NCBI GenBank assembly: GCA_030849965.1
Contig: JAVDKL010000001.1
Coordinates: 3,358,688-3,422,687 of the forward strand
Direction: 5' to 3'
Origin: Schauerella fraxinea
GTDB lineage: Bacteria > Pseudomonadota > Gammaproteobacteria > Burkholderiales > Burkholderiaceae_B
DNA length: 64,000 nucleotides
A program made the position numbers and the translations under genes. Below, piece after piece: positions 53,255-61,539 of the stretch (positions within the stretch are counted from its first letter, which is position 1; every line of letters starts with the position of its first letter). The notes under the pieces were generated by a model. It was not told the DNA's origin and searched no databases. It saw only the letters and a list, made by a program, of their open reading frames with translations.

Positions 53255-54154
53255 ATGACATTCAAGCAGTTGGAAGCTTTCTACGCGGCCGCCCTGGCAT
53301 CGAGTTTTGCCGCGGCCGCCACACAACTGCATCTGTCGCAATCGTCATTGTCCAAACGCTTGGGCGAACTGGAATCCGATCTTGGCGAAGTCCTGTTTGA
53401 CCGAACGGGTCACCGGTCCGTGCTGACCTCGGCCGGCCAGGCGCTGCTCCCACTGGCGCGGGATATGTTGCAGGCTGCGCGCCATGCGCGCGACACCATC
53501 GGCAAGAACACGGGTCTGCAAGGCGTCTGTCGCTTCGGGATGGGCGAACTTGCCGCCGTCACATGGTTACCCAGATTCGTCGCCCGTTGCCGGCGCGATT
53601 TTCCGGATCTGCGGCTTGAGCCGCATGTGGATGTTGGGCAGAGCCTCGAGCGCCAGGTGGAAGCCGGCGAACTGGACTTCGCGGTGGTCGCCGGCTGGTC
53701 GTCGCGCAGCGCTATTGCCTCGCATACGATCGCCGAGGTGCGTTATGACTGGGTGGGCACCGATGCGCAATTGGGTGATATCGACGTGCTCACGCCGGAA
53801 TCGCTGAAAGACATGACGGTCATCACGATGCCGCAAGGCGCCGGCTCAACGCGTATCTTCGAAGCCTGGATGGTGGATAACAAGTTGGCGGTGTCGCGAC
53901 AACTGATCTGCAACAATATGGGCGCCATTGCGGGCATGGTCGCCGCAGGTGTGGGCATCGCATTTTTCCCCAACGCGTGGCTGACGCCGCTGCGCGAAAA
54001 ACATGGTTTGCGTGCCATCGCGGGCGAGCCGCCCTTGCGCCCGTTGCATTACGCCTTTCAAAGCCGACGCGAAGACATTCGCCCGTTGGTGGCAGCCATG
54101 CGCGAGCGGGTGATGCTTGAAGTTGATTTCGAGGCACCCCACGTGCTGTGGTGA
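53255..54154 (+). CDS. LysR family regulator of the hydroxyacid cluster
   Basis: Start at ATG 53255 (Met-Thr-Phe-Lys-Gln-Leu-Glu-Ala-Phe-Tyr); the 12 codons upstream are not LysR-like. 299 residues. The helix-turn-helix is Ser-Ser-Phe-Ala-Ala-Ala-Ala-Thr-Gln-Leu-His-Leu-Ser-Gln-Ser-Ser-Leu-Ser, followed by the effector domain. It lies between the divergent Bug/dehydrogenase operon and the same-strand oxidase operon, so it may control both sides. Confidence 0.88.
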   Translation: MTFKQLEAFYAAALASSFAAAATQLHLSQSSLSKRLGELESDLGEVLFDRTGHRSVLTSAGQALLPLARDMLQAARHARDTIGKNTGLQGVCRFGMGELAAVTWLPRFVARCRRDFPDLRLEPHVDVGQSLERQVEAGELDFAVVAGWSSRSAIASHTIAEVRYDWVGTDAQLGDIDVLTPESLKDMTVITMPQGAGSTRIFEAWMVDNKLAVSRQLICNNMGAIAGMVAAGVGIAFFPNAWLTPLREKHGLRAIAGEPPLRPLHYAFQSRREDIRPLVAAMRERVMLEVDFEAPHVLW

Positions 54155-54281
54155 TCTGCGATGCGTGACGCAGAAAAAAGCGATGAAGCTCCATCGTTTA
54201 ATTGCGCTTTTTCGATGAGATGGCGGTCGATATATTTCGTGGGGTCGCGAGTTCTCGCCTACGTGATCGTCACAACGCCTC

Positions 54282-55577
54282 ATGTCCGCCTCTCCTGTCA
54301 GCCCCTCCGCGCGTGCCGCGAATGCCATCGATCGCGCCGAGTCGCCCCTTCCGGCAGACGCGTCCGTGCCGGACGGCGTGCCTTCACAGCCCGCACGCGC
54401 GTCTGCGCCCTATGTCGCGCCGGCCCATTTGGCGCGTTTTCTCAGCTTGAGCGATTTCGAACCTGCGGCACGCCGCTATCTGCCGAAGCCCATCTTCGGT
54501 TACGTAGCGGGATTCGTCGAAGACGGCACGGCGCAAGAAGATAATCGGCTGGCTTATGCCCGCTATGGCTTTCGCCCGCGCGTGTTGGTCGATGTCTCAA
54601 AACGCGATCAGCGCATCACGCTTTTTGGCCGGCACTATGCCAGTCCGGTGGGCGTGGCGCCGATGGGTATCTCAGCGCTCACCGCGTATCGCGGCGACAT
54701 CGTTCAGGCAAGCGCCGCGCAAGCCGCGCAGGTGCCTTGCATCATGAGCGGGTCGTCGCTGATCCGTGTTGAAGAGGTGATGGCGGCGGCACCCGGCACG
54801 TGGTTTCAGGCCTATCTGCCAGGCGATGAAGCGCAGATCGCCGCCTTGATCGATCGCGTGGCGGCAGCGGGCGTCGAAACCCTCGTGCTGACGGTCGATA
54901 CGCCGGTGCAGGCGAATCGGGAAAACAATGTGCGCACCGGTTTCAGCACGCCGCTCAAGCCCAGCCTGGCGCTCGCGGTGCAGGGCATAACGCATCCGCG
55001 CTGGTTGTGCGGCACGTTTCTGCGCACGCTGATCAAGCATGGCATGCCGCATTTCGAGAACAACTACGCCACGCGCGGTGCGCCGATCTTGTCCAAACGT
55101 GTGATGCGCGATCTGGCCGAGCGGGGGCATTTGAACTGGACCCACGTCGCCCGCATTCGCCGGCGCTGGAAGGGGCCGATGATCATCAAGGGCATCCTCG
55201 ACGCGCAAGATGCGTTACGTGCGCGGCAGGCGGGGATGGACGGCATCATCGTGTCCAACCATGGCGGACGACAACTCGACGGCGCCGCCGCGCCGCTGCA
55301 GGTGTTGCCGGAAATCGTGGCGCAGGCGGCAGGCATGACCGTCATGATCGATAGTGGCGTGCGCCGCGGCACCGACGTAATGAAAGCCCTGGCGCTGGGG
55401 GCGAGCTGCGCGTTTGTGGGCCGGCCCTTGAATTACGCCGCTGCGGTGGCCGGGGAGGCGGGCGTGCGGCATGGCATCGAACTGATGAAGAGCGAGATAT
55501 TGCGCGACATGGGGATGATGGGCATCGCATCGCTGAACGAATTGAGCGACACATTTTTGATCGATCGGAAGCACTGA
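54282..55577 (+). CDS. FMN-dependent alpha-hydroxyacid oxidising enzyme (LldD family)
   Basis: A protein of 431 residues. The first 45 or so (Pro/Ala-rich) are extra to the family. The TIM barrel starts at Leu-Ser-Asp-Phe-Glu-Pro-Ala-Ala-Arg-Arg and has Val-Ala-Pro-Met-Gly-Ile-Ser-Ala-Leu and the catalytic His327 and Arg in Ser-Asn-His-Gly-Gly-Arg-Gln-Leu-Asp-Gly. It oxidises an L-2-hydroxyacid to the 2-oxoacid. It forms an operon with a D-2-hydroxyacid dehydrogenase (2-nt gap) and an RraA-like enzyme, so the operon could interconvert hydroxy- and oxoacids. Confidence 0.88.
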   Translation: MSASPVSPSARAANAIDRAESPLPADASVPDGVPSQPARASAPYVAPAHLARFLSLSDFEPAARRYLPKPIFGYVAGFVEDGTAQEDNRLAYARYGFRPRVLVDVSKRDQRITLFGRHYASPVGVAPMGISALTAYRGDIVQASAAQAAQVPCIMSGSSLIRVEEVMAAAPGTWFQAYLPGDEAQIAALIDRVAAAGVETLVLTVDTPVQANRENNVRTGFSTPLKPSLALAVQGITHPRWLCGTFLRTLIKHGMPHFENNYATRGAPILSKRVMRDLAERGHLNWTHVARIRRRWKGPMIIKGILDAQDALRARQAGMDGIIVSNHGGRQLDGAAAPLQVLPEIVAQAAGMTVMIDSGVRRGTDVMKALALGASCAFVGRPLNYAAAVAGEAGVRHGIELMKSEILRDMGMMGIASLNELSDTFLIDRKH

Positions 55578-55579
55578 AA

Positions 55580-56557
55580 ATGACCTCCTGCAACATCGTC
55601 TTTCTGGACCACGACACGTTCTCGCCGCAGACGATCCTGCGCGCGCCGGCCTCGGCGCATACCTGGACCGATTACCCCCGCACAGCCGCCGCTGATATCG
55701 TGGCACGCATTGCGAATGCCGATATCGTGGTCACCAACAAGGTCAAGCTCGATGCGGCCACCATTGCGGGTGCAACGCGGCTCAAGCTGATTGCGGTGGC
55801 TGCCACCGGTACCGACAACGTCGATCTGCAGGCGTGTGCCGCACGCGGCATCGTGGTGTCGAATATCCGCAATTACGCCCGCCACACGGTGCCGGAGCAC
55901 ACGTTTGCGCTTATCTTCGCCTTGCGGCGCAGCATCCTGGCCTACCACGCTGCGGTGGCGCGCGGGCGCTGGCAGGAGGCCGATCAGTTCTGCTTCTTTG
56001 ACTACCCGATCCGCGATCTCGCTGGCGCTTGCCTCGGCATCATCGGCGATGGCGTGCTGGGGCGGGAGGTGGCGCAGATCGGGCAAGCCCTCGGCATGCG
56101 AACGCTGTTTGCCGCGCACAAGGGCAGCACCGGCATGGGCGACCTCTACACCCCCTTCGATCATGTGCTCGAGCAGGCCGACATCATTACGTTGCATTGC
56201 CCGCTGCTGCCCTCAACCCGCAACATGATCGCGGCGCCGGAGTTTGCCCGCATGCATCGCCGTCCGCTGCTGATCAACACCGCGCGCGGTGGGCTGGTGG
56301 ACGAGGCCGCCCTGGTCGATGCGCTGAAGAGCCGGCAGATTTCAGGTGCTGGATTCGACGTGGTGTCGACCGAGCCGCCGCCGCCGGACCATCCTTTCAT
56401 GCAGGTGATGGATGCGCCCAATTTCATCCTGACGCCGCATGTGGCCTGGGCCAGCGACGAGGCGATCCAGGCTCTCGCCGATCAATTGATCGATAACATC
56501 GACGCCTTCCTGCAAGGCGCGCCGCGCAATGTGGTGCATGCACCGCTTGCGCGTTAA
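55580..56557 (+). CDS. D-2-hydroxyacid dehydrogenase (hydroxypyruvate reductase-like)
   Basis: A protein of 325 residues starting 2 nt after the previous gene. NAD motif Gly-Ile-Ile-Gly-Asp-Gly-Val-Leu-Gly at 153-161, with Asp in place of the usual variable residue. Catalytic Arg236 (Asn-Thr-Ala-Arg-Gly-Gly), Glu265 (Ser-Thr-Glu-Pro-Pro) and His287 (Thr-Pro-His-Val-Ala-Trp) are all present. The sequence resembles glycerate dehydrogenase/hydroxypyruvate reductase. Cytosolic. With the oxidase it could form an L-to-D hydroxyacid conversion route. Confidence 0.9.
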   Translation: MTSCNIVFLDHDTFSPQTILRAPASAHTWTDYPRTAAADIVARIANADIVVTNKVKLDAATIAGATRLKLIAVAATGTDNVDLQACAARGIVVSNIRNYARHTVPEHTFALIFALRRSILAYHAAVARGRWQEADQFCFFDYPIRDLAGACLGIIGDGVLGREVAQIGQALGMRTLFAAHKGSTGMGDLYTPFDHVLEQADIITLHCPLLPSTRNMIAAPEFARMHRRPLLINTARGGLVDEAALVDALKSRQISGAGFDVVSTEPPPPDHPFMQVMDAPNFILTPHVAWASDEAIQALADQLIDNIDAFLQGAPRNVVHAPLAR

Positions 56558-56577
56558 CTGTCTTTTCTGGAGTGATG

Positions 56578-57252
56578 ATGTCTTACCGAAAAACCGCTGA
56601 GTTCGATCGCGTAACGCCTGAACAGATTGAACGCGCGCGCGCCTTCCAGGCCGCCATCCTGTGCGATGTGGCCGGCCGGCGTGGCACGCTCGATGCACGC
56701 GTGCGCGCGCTGCATCCGGAGATGAAGGTTTGCGGCCCGGCCTTCACGGTGGAAGTGCGACCCGGCGACAACCTCATGTTTCATGTTGCGTTGGCAGTCG
56801 CCAAGCCCGGCGACGTGCTGGTGGTCGATGGCAAGGCCGACACCACCTGCGCACTGTTTGGCGAGCTGATGGTTACGCAGGGGGCGGCCGCCAAACTGGG
56901 CGGCTTCGTGGTGGATGCTGCCTCACGCGATACCGATACCTTGATGCACGGCAAGTTTCCCATCTTTGCTGCCGGCACGAATCCGTGCGGTCCCACGAAG
57001 GGGCTACCGGGCCGATTGAGCGGCCCGATCTCTGCGGGTGGCGTGGCCGTGCATCCCGGCGATTTGATCGTGGGCGATGTCGATGGCGTGGTGGTGATCC
57101 CGCGCGCCGACGTGGAGGCGGTATTGGTCGCCGCCGAAGCCAAGGTGGCGGCGGAGCAGCAGCGGCTGGCCGAAATTGCGCGGGGCGAGCTGGTTTCGCC
57201 GTGGCTCAACGATGCGTTGAAGCAAGCTGGTCTCGCGCCCCTGGACGCGTGA
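56578..57252 (+). CDS. RraA-like aldolase/decarboxylase (HMG/CHA aldolase family)
   Basis: Three possible starts (GTG 56572, ATG 56575, ATG 56578); GGAG at 56569-56572 fits ATG 56578 best, giving 224 residues. It has the RraA-like fold with Asp-Val-Ala-Gly-Arg-Arg-Gly-Thr near 30 and Gly-Asp-Leu-Ile-Val-Gly-Asp-Val-Asp-Gly-Val-Val-Val-Ile-Pro near 160. Related enzymes cleave 4-hydroxy-4-methyl-2-oxoglutarate or decarboxylate oxaloacetate, using a divalent metal. It is the third gene of the hydroxyacid operon; the true substrate is unknown. Confidence 0.85.
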   Translation: MSYRKTAEFDRVTPEQIERARAFQAAILCDVAGRRGTLDARVRALHPEMKVCGPAFTVEVRPGDNLMFHVALAVAKPGDVLVVDGKADTTCALFGELMVTQGAAAKLGGFVVDAASRDTDTLMHGKFPIFAAGTNPCGPTKGLPGRLSGPISAGGVAVHPGDLIVGDVDGVVVIPRADVEAVLVAAEAKVAAEQQRLAEIARGELVSPWLNDALKQAGLAPLDA

Positions 57253-57293
57253 TGATCGCGCCTGGCGCCGCTGTGCCGGGATGGTAATCGCCT

Positions 57294-57329
57294 GCGGCGC
57301 TGCTGGACGCGTGCGGACGGCAGCGCCGC
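57294..57329. terminator. GC-rich hairpin between convergent genes
   Basis: Perfect 10-bp stem GCGGCGCTGC / GCAGCGCCGC with a 16-nt loop, in the 98-nt gap between the convergent RraA-like and SnoaL-like genes. It has no T tract. Confidence 0.45.
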
Positions 57330-57350
57330 GGGGCTGGCGCGTGGTTGGCG

Positions 57351-57836
57351 CTAGCGCATCAGTTCTGCCAACTTCCACGTATCCAGAAACGCATTGACCT
57401 GTGTGATCTTGCCGTCTTGCATGGTGAGATGCCACGCATAGCTGTTCTCATACTGGCTGCCGTCTTTCGCTGTGGCAGTGCCGTCCCACATGACCACGAC
57501 ATGCTCGCCTTGCGCCACGATGTGCTTGACATCGGGCGTGATCGGCGTGGCGAGCCGGGCGTTGATCGGAATCACTGCCTGCGTCATGAATTCTTCGCGG
57601 GTGCGGTATGTGCCTGAGAACGGACTCGTCCCCGCCACTGTCCATACCGAGTTTTCCGCGAGCAGGTCGAAAACGCTGCCGCGGCCTTGTTCCCAGTTGT
57701 CGAATGCTTGTTGAACGAGCGCCGCGTTGCTTTTCGCCGGCGTGTGTGGGCGGCCGCTCGCGCCGGCCGGGGCGCTGATGGCGGCGCAAATCAACGACGC
57801 AAAGACGAGTTGTGCGCTACGGGATTGAATACTCAT
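57351..57836 (-). CDS. Secreted SnoaL-like/NTF2-fold protein
   Basis: Start at ATG 57836 with AAGGAG 6 nt upstream, preferred over ATG 57854; 161 residues. A Sec signal peptide ends near Ala-Gly-Ala-Ser. The mature part has the NTF2-like pattern Val-Gln-Gln-Ala-Phe-Asp-Asn-Trp-Glu-Gln-Gly, Val-Trp-Thr-Val-Ala-Gly-Thr-Ser-Pro-Phe-Ser-Gly-Thr-Tyr and Ser-Tyr-Ala-Trp-His-Leu. A ketosteroid-isomerase-like or ligand-binding cone fold in the periplasm; no defined function. Confidence 0.78.
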   Translation of the reverse strand: MSIQSRSAQLVFASLICAAISAPAGASGRPHTPAKSNAALVQQAFDNWEQGRGSVFDLLAENSVWTVAGTSPFSGTYRTREEFMTQAVIPINARLATPITPDVKHIVAQGEHVVVMWDGTATAKDGSQYENSYAWHLTMQDGKITQVNAFLDTWKLAELMR

Positions 57837-58087
57837 GGCGATCTCCTTGATCAATCGTTTACCGATCGCGCGTCGCGCATCGAGCGACGTGGCGGTGTTC
57901 GCGGTGTGGGCGATCGAATCGGCCGCGACGCGGGCGATGAGGGAATGCTATTGGGTGCATCGCCTCCTAGACAGACCCAGAGCTGTGCAATGCTTGCCTA
58001 TTCCTGCCGGCTTGGTTTGACGCCGCGCGGTTTTGCGCTGCGCGTTTGCCTTTATGATGTTCACCATAAGCCCCTGGCAAAAATAAT

Positions 58088-59002
58088 ATGGAGACCCGTA
58101 CCGTGTCCGAAGGTACGTCCGCGCAATCCGCAGCAGCGTTTCCCACCTTTGAATCTTCGGATTTTTCAGGCGCTGGATCGTTTTATTTCGACCTCGTGCG
58201 GCTGCAGCAACGCGACGATATCCCGCGCGCTTTTCTTCACCGGCACAATTACTATCATCTGCTGTGGATGACGACTGCACGCGGTACGCATGTGCTCGAC
58301 TTCGAGCAATTCGACGTGCGTGACCATTCGGTATTTTTTCTTTCGCCGGGGCAAGTACATGCGTGGACGTCTTCGGTGAAACCCAGCGGATATGTGCTGA
58401 ACATCAGCACGGATTTCTTCGCGCAGATGTTTCCTCGCGCGGACGACATCGCAAAGTTTCCCTTTTTTCAGATGACCCGGGGCACACCGGCAATCTATCT
58501 CTCGCGAGCGCAGCACGACGGGATGCTGCCGCTGCTGCACGCCATCGAGGCCGAGATGGCGGCTCGGCGCGAAGGGCGATTTGACGTGGTGCGCTCTTAC
58601 TTGTTGATCCTGCTCACGCAGTTGCGGCGCCTGTATCCGGAAGGTGAGGGCGCACTACGCCTGGGGCCGGGCCACGCGCTCGCCAAACGCTTCGCGTTGT
58701 TGGTGGAGACGCATTACCTGGACTTTGCCGCGATCGGGCAGTATGCCGACGCGCTGGCGTTGAGTGAGCGGCAACTTAACGATGCGGTGAAACGCACGAT
58801 GGGTCGCACGGCCAGCCAGTTCGTTCAAGAACGTGTGGTGCTGGAGGCCAAACGGCTGCTCACGAATACGGATCTGGGGGTGGCCGAAGTCGCCTTCCAA
58901 CTGAATATCGACGACCCCGCCTACTTCGCTCGCTTCTTTAAAAAGCATACGGCGCACACGCCCGGCGACTTTCGCAAAAAGCATTGCCGCCCGCTCGACT
59001 AG
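58088..59002 (+). CDS. AraC family regulator
   Basis: A protein of 304 residues from ATG 58088. An N-terminal cupin sensor (Phe-Leu-His-Arg-His-Asn-Tyr-Tyr-His-Leu-Leu-Trp and Phe-Phe-Leu-Ser-Pro-Gly-Gln-Val-His) precedes a C-terminal double helix-turn-helix (Glu-Arg-Gln-Leu-Asn-Asp-Ala-Val-Lys-Arg and Asp-Asp-Pro-Ala-Tyr-Phe-Ala-Arg-Phe-Phe-Lys-Lys). A small dyad TTATG-N8-CATAA about 35 nt before the start could be its own site. Likely neighbours under its control: the Bug/NIPSNAP pair downstream or the divergent secreted protein gene. Confidence 0.9.
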   Translation: METRTVSEGTSAQSAAAFPTFESSDFSGAGSFYFDLVRLQQRDDIPRAFLHRHNYYHLLWMTTARGTHVLDFEQFDVRDHSVFFLSPGQVHAWTSSVKPSGYVLNISTDFFAQMFPRADDIAKFPFFQMTRGTPAIYLSRAQHDGMLPLLHAIEAEMAARREGRFDVVRSYLLILLTQLRRLYPEGEGALRLGPGHALAKRFALLVETHYLDFAAIGQYADALALSERQLNDAVKRTMGRTASQFVQERVVLEAKRLLTNTDLGVAEVAFQLNIDDPAYFARFFKKHTAHTPGDFRKKHCRPLD

Positions 59003-59124
59003 TCCGCTGGATTTTCCTATTCGGCCAACACGTTCGATTAGCACGTTCAATCTGCCGCGCGAATGAATCGTTGGCTCGGCGCGCTCAGCCAGCCCGCTCG
59101 ACCATTCCGCTCGACCAGTCCGCG
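58991..59124. repeat. Short 13-nt repeats CCGCTCGACYAKT
   Basis: One copy at 58991-59003 contains the AraC stop codon; two tandem copies follow at 59094-59106 and 59107-59119. The rest of the 285-nt gap to the Bug gene at 59288 shows no gene. Confidence 0.5.
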
Positions 59125-59287
59125 AAAAAGTCCAACACAACGTAGGTTCTGTCCTCACGCTGCCCGGTCGGGCTTGCGTAATCTTCACTCGTCTTTTGCG
59201 GTTTCGCACGCCACGCGTCGAAACGGATTGCCCCGGCACAAAAGGATGCCGGCGAGACTAAAAATAATCCAAAAAGAGGAGTGAGAC

Positions 59288-60262
59288 ATGAAGACATTCG
59301 TTCGCTTGAGCGCGCGCTTAGGCTTGGCTTGCGCACTGACGCTGACGGCAGGTGCCGCCCAGGCGGCGTTTCCCGATCGGCCCCTACGGATCGTGGTGCC
59401 GTTTGCCGCGGGTGGCGCGACCGACGTGATCGCCCGCACCGTTGCGCAGGCGATGTCGACGCGACTGGGGCAACCCGTGGTGGTGGAAAACAAGGCCGGT
59501 GCCAATGGCAATATCGGCGCCGTCACAGCGGCGCGGTCCGAGCCCGATGGCTATACGTTGTTGATGGCGACCTCGGCGCATGCGATCAACGCGTCGTTGT
59601 ATCAGCATCTGGATTACAGCCTCACGCGAGATTTCGTAGGCTTGTCGAACCTGGCGTCGGTGCCGCTGCTGCTGGTGGTAAATCCGAAGGTACCGGTGGC
59701 TACGCCGGTCGAGCTGGCGGCCTATGCAAAAGCGAATGGCGATCGCGTGAACTTCGCATCGGGGGGAACGGGTACGGCGTCGCATCTGGCAGGCGAACAG
59801 TTCAATGCACTGGTGGGCGCCAAGATGACGCATGTGCCCTACAAGGGCGGCGCGCAGGCACTCAATGATGTGATGGGCGGCCAGGTGCAGTTGATGTTTG
59901 CCAATCTGCCGGAGGTGCTATCGCAAGTGCAAGGTGGCCGGTTGAAGGCGCTGGCCGTGACAGGTACGCAGCGTCATAGTGCGTTACCCGACGTGCCTGC
60001 TTTCGCGGAAACGCCCTACGCCGATATGAACGCCCGGTCGTGGTTCGGTCTCTTCGTGCCGGCCGGTACACCCGCCGGCGTGGTCGATACGTTGTCCACG
60101 ACGATCACGCAAAGCGTGGCGGACGCCGGGGTGCAGGAGAAGTTGAAAGGGCTGGGCGCCGACCCGATCGGCGACGGTCACGCGGCGTTTCAAGCGTACG
60201 TGAATCAGGAAGTGGCGCGCTGGCGCGTGCTCGTCAAACAGTCCGGCGCGACGGCCGAATAA
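59288..60262 (+). CDS. Bug family tripartite tricarboxylate transporter receptor
   Basis: GAGGAG before ATG 59288; 324 residues with a signal peptide cleaved near Ala-Gln-Ala-Ala. Markers: Leu-Arg-Ile-Val-Val-Pro-Phe-Ala-Ala-Gly-Gly-Ala-Thr-Asp and Pro-Val-Val-Val-Glu-Asn-Lys-Ala-Gly-Ala-Asn-Gly-Asn-Ile-Gly. Followed after 37 nt by a NIPSNAP gene, so the two may serve one catabolic route, with the AraC regulator upstream as candidate controller. Confidence 0.92.
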   Translation: MKTFVRLSARLGLACALTLTAGAAQAAFPDRPLRIVVPFAAGGATDVIARTVAQAMSTRLGQPVVVENKAGANGNIGAVTAARSEPDGYTLLMATSAHAINASLYQHLDYSLTRDFVGLSNLASVPLLLVVNPKVPVATPVELAAYAKANGDRVNFASGGTGTASHLAGEQFNALVGAKMTHVPYKGGAQALNDVMGGQVQLMFANLPEVLSQVQGGRLKALAVTGTQRHSALPDVPAFAETPYADMNARSWFGLFVPAGTPAGVVDTLSTTITQSVADAGVQEKLKGLGADPIGDGHAAFQAYVNQEVARWRVLVKQSGATAE

Positions 60263-60299
60263 GTCTACTCAGTCTTCCATCATTTCGAGGAAAAGCAGC

Positions 60300-60617
60300 A
60301 TGCTCTACGACGTTCGAACCTATACCTGCCGCCCTGGCACCATCAAGAAGCATCTCGCGCTGTATGCCGAGCATGGCTACGCCGTGCAGAGCCGCCACTT
60401 GGGCAAGCCGTTGGCATACATGCAAACGGACGCCGGCGATGTGAACAGCTACATGCACATCTGGGTGTATGACAGCGCGGCCGATCGGGAAGCAAAGCGC
60501 CTGGCATTGCAAAAAGATCCCGAGTGGGCCGGCTACCTCACCAAAAGCGCCGACGCGGCGTATCTGATCAGCCAGGAAAACCGCTTGATGACACCCACGG
60601 CATTCTTCAAGCCGTAG
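60300..60617 (+). CDS. NIPSNAP family protein
   Basis: A protein of 105 residues, one NIPSNAP (dimeric alpha-beta barrel) domain: Met-Leu-Tyr-Asp-Val-Arg-Thr-Tyr-Thr-Cys-Arg-Pro-Gly at the start, His-Ile-Trp-Val-Tyr-Asp-Ser-Ala-Ala-Asp-Arg in the middle. Such small proteins often accompany Bug receptors and degradation genes in Alcaligenaceae. The role is unclear, perhaps a monooxygenase-like or binding function. Confidence 0.88.
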   Translation: MLYDVRTYTCRPGTIKKHLALYAEHGYAVQSRHLGKPLAYMQTDAGDVNSYMHIWVYDSAADREAKRLALQKDPEWAGYLTKSADAAYLISQENRLMTPTAFFKP

Positions 60618-60727
60618 CGCGATGTGGGGGGGAGTTGGTCGAGATTGCCAACGCGGGCTTGACGGCGCCGGCGCACACGTCCGCTGTCAGCGGTTAATCT
60701 TGTGCTTTGACGTTTTCAAAGCACATC

Positions 60728-61399
60728 ATGTCCGACCCCCTCATTTTGCAAATGCCGTCCGACGGCGCCCAGCAACTGTTGCTGCTGTTTCATGGCATGG
60801 GCAGCACGCCCGAAAGCATGGCGCCCATTGGCCGCCGTCTGGCTACCGAATTTCCGCAGGCAGCCGTCGTGAGCATTCAGGCGCCCCATCCGGGCGATGT
60901 GGGCAGCGGATATCAGTGGTTTTCGGCCAAGGACGTGACGGAAGCGTCGCGGCCGGCACGCATCGCTGACGCAATGCCGGGTTTTCGCGCGACGATCGAG
61001 GACTGGCAAGCGAAGACGGGCGCCACGGCGGCAATGACCGCGTTGATCGGTTTTTCGCAGGGCGCGATCATGTCGCTCGAGTCCACGCAGTCGGGCGCGC
61101 CGTTGGCTGGGCGGATCGTGGCGCTGTCAGGCCGCTTCGCAACGTTGCCCGCAGTCGCACCGGCAACCGTCACGTTCCATCTGATCCACGGTGAAAAAGA
61201 TGCCGTGATCGCCCATACCTATGCGATCAGCCAAGCCGAGCATTTGCTCGATCGAGGCGCCGATGTCACGGCGGATATCTTTACCGAGTTGGGTCACACC
61301 GTGTCGCAGGAAGCGCTGGAGCTGGTGGTCGAACGGCTCAAAACGCATGTGCCGCAGCACGTGTGGCAAGCCGCACAAGCGGCGGCGTCGGGAAGTTGA
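60728..61399 (+). CDS. ypfH: Carboxylesterase/phospholipase family hydrolase (YpfH-like)
   Basis: Start taken at ATG 60728 (Met-Ser-Asp-Pro-Leu-Ile-Leu); a TTG 21 nt upstream is in frame. 223 residues. Alpha/beta hydrolase with Leu-Phe-His-Gly-Met-Gly-Ser at the oxyanion hole, nucleophile Ser in Ile-Gly-Phe-Ser-Gln-Gly-Ala-Ile, Asp in Gly-Glu-Lys-Asp-Ala-Val-Ile and His in Leu-Gly-His-Thr-Val. It matches the YpfH/carboxylesterase 2 group, cytosolic esterases acting on short acyl esters. Confidence 0.87.
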   Translation: MSDPLILQMPSDGAQQLLLLFHGMGSTPESMAPIGRRLATEFPQAAVVSIQAPHPGDVGSGYQWFSAKDVTEASRPARIADAMPGFRATIEDWQAKTGATAAMTALIGFSQGAIMSLESTQSGAPLAGRIVALSGRFATLPAVAPATVTFHLIHGEKDAVIAHTYAISQAEHLLDRGADVTADIFTELGHTVSQEALELVVERLKTHVPQHVWQAAQAAASGS

Positions 61400-61425
61400 A
61401 CCGGTACGTTGAGACGCGAAACTAA

Positions 61426-61462
61426 GGCATCAGATCAGGGCATCAGATCAGGGCATCAAATG
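61426..61462. repeat. Tandem 13-nt repeat, nearly three copies
   Basis: The unit GGGCATCAGATCA is repeated almost three times between the esterase gene and the convergent cysC. A direct repeat of GACAAGGTGC lies a little further right. The 140-nt gap holds no gene. Confidence 0.6.
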
Positions 61463-61539
61463 AACGCGGCGAGGTGTAGCGGCAAGTTGAAGCGACAAGG
61501 TGCTGAGACAAGGTGCAGCGGCCAGTCGAAGCGGCACCG

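Noticed and set aside
58991..59124. CRISPR-like short repeats
   Set aside because: Units are only 13 nt, partly tandem, without regular unique spacers or cas genes.
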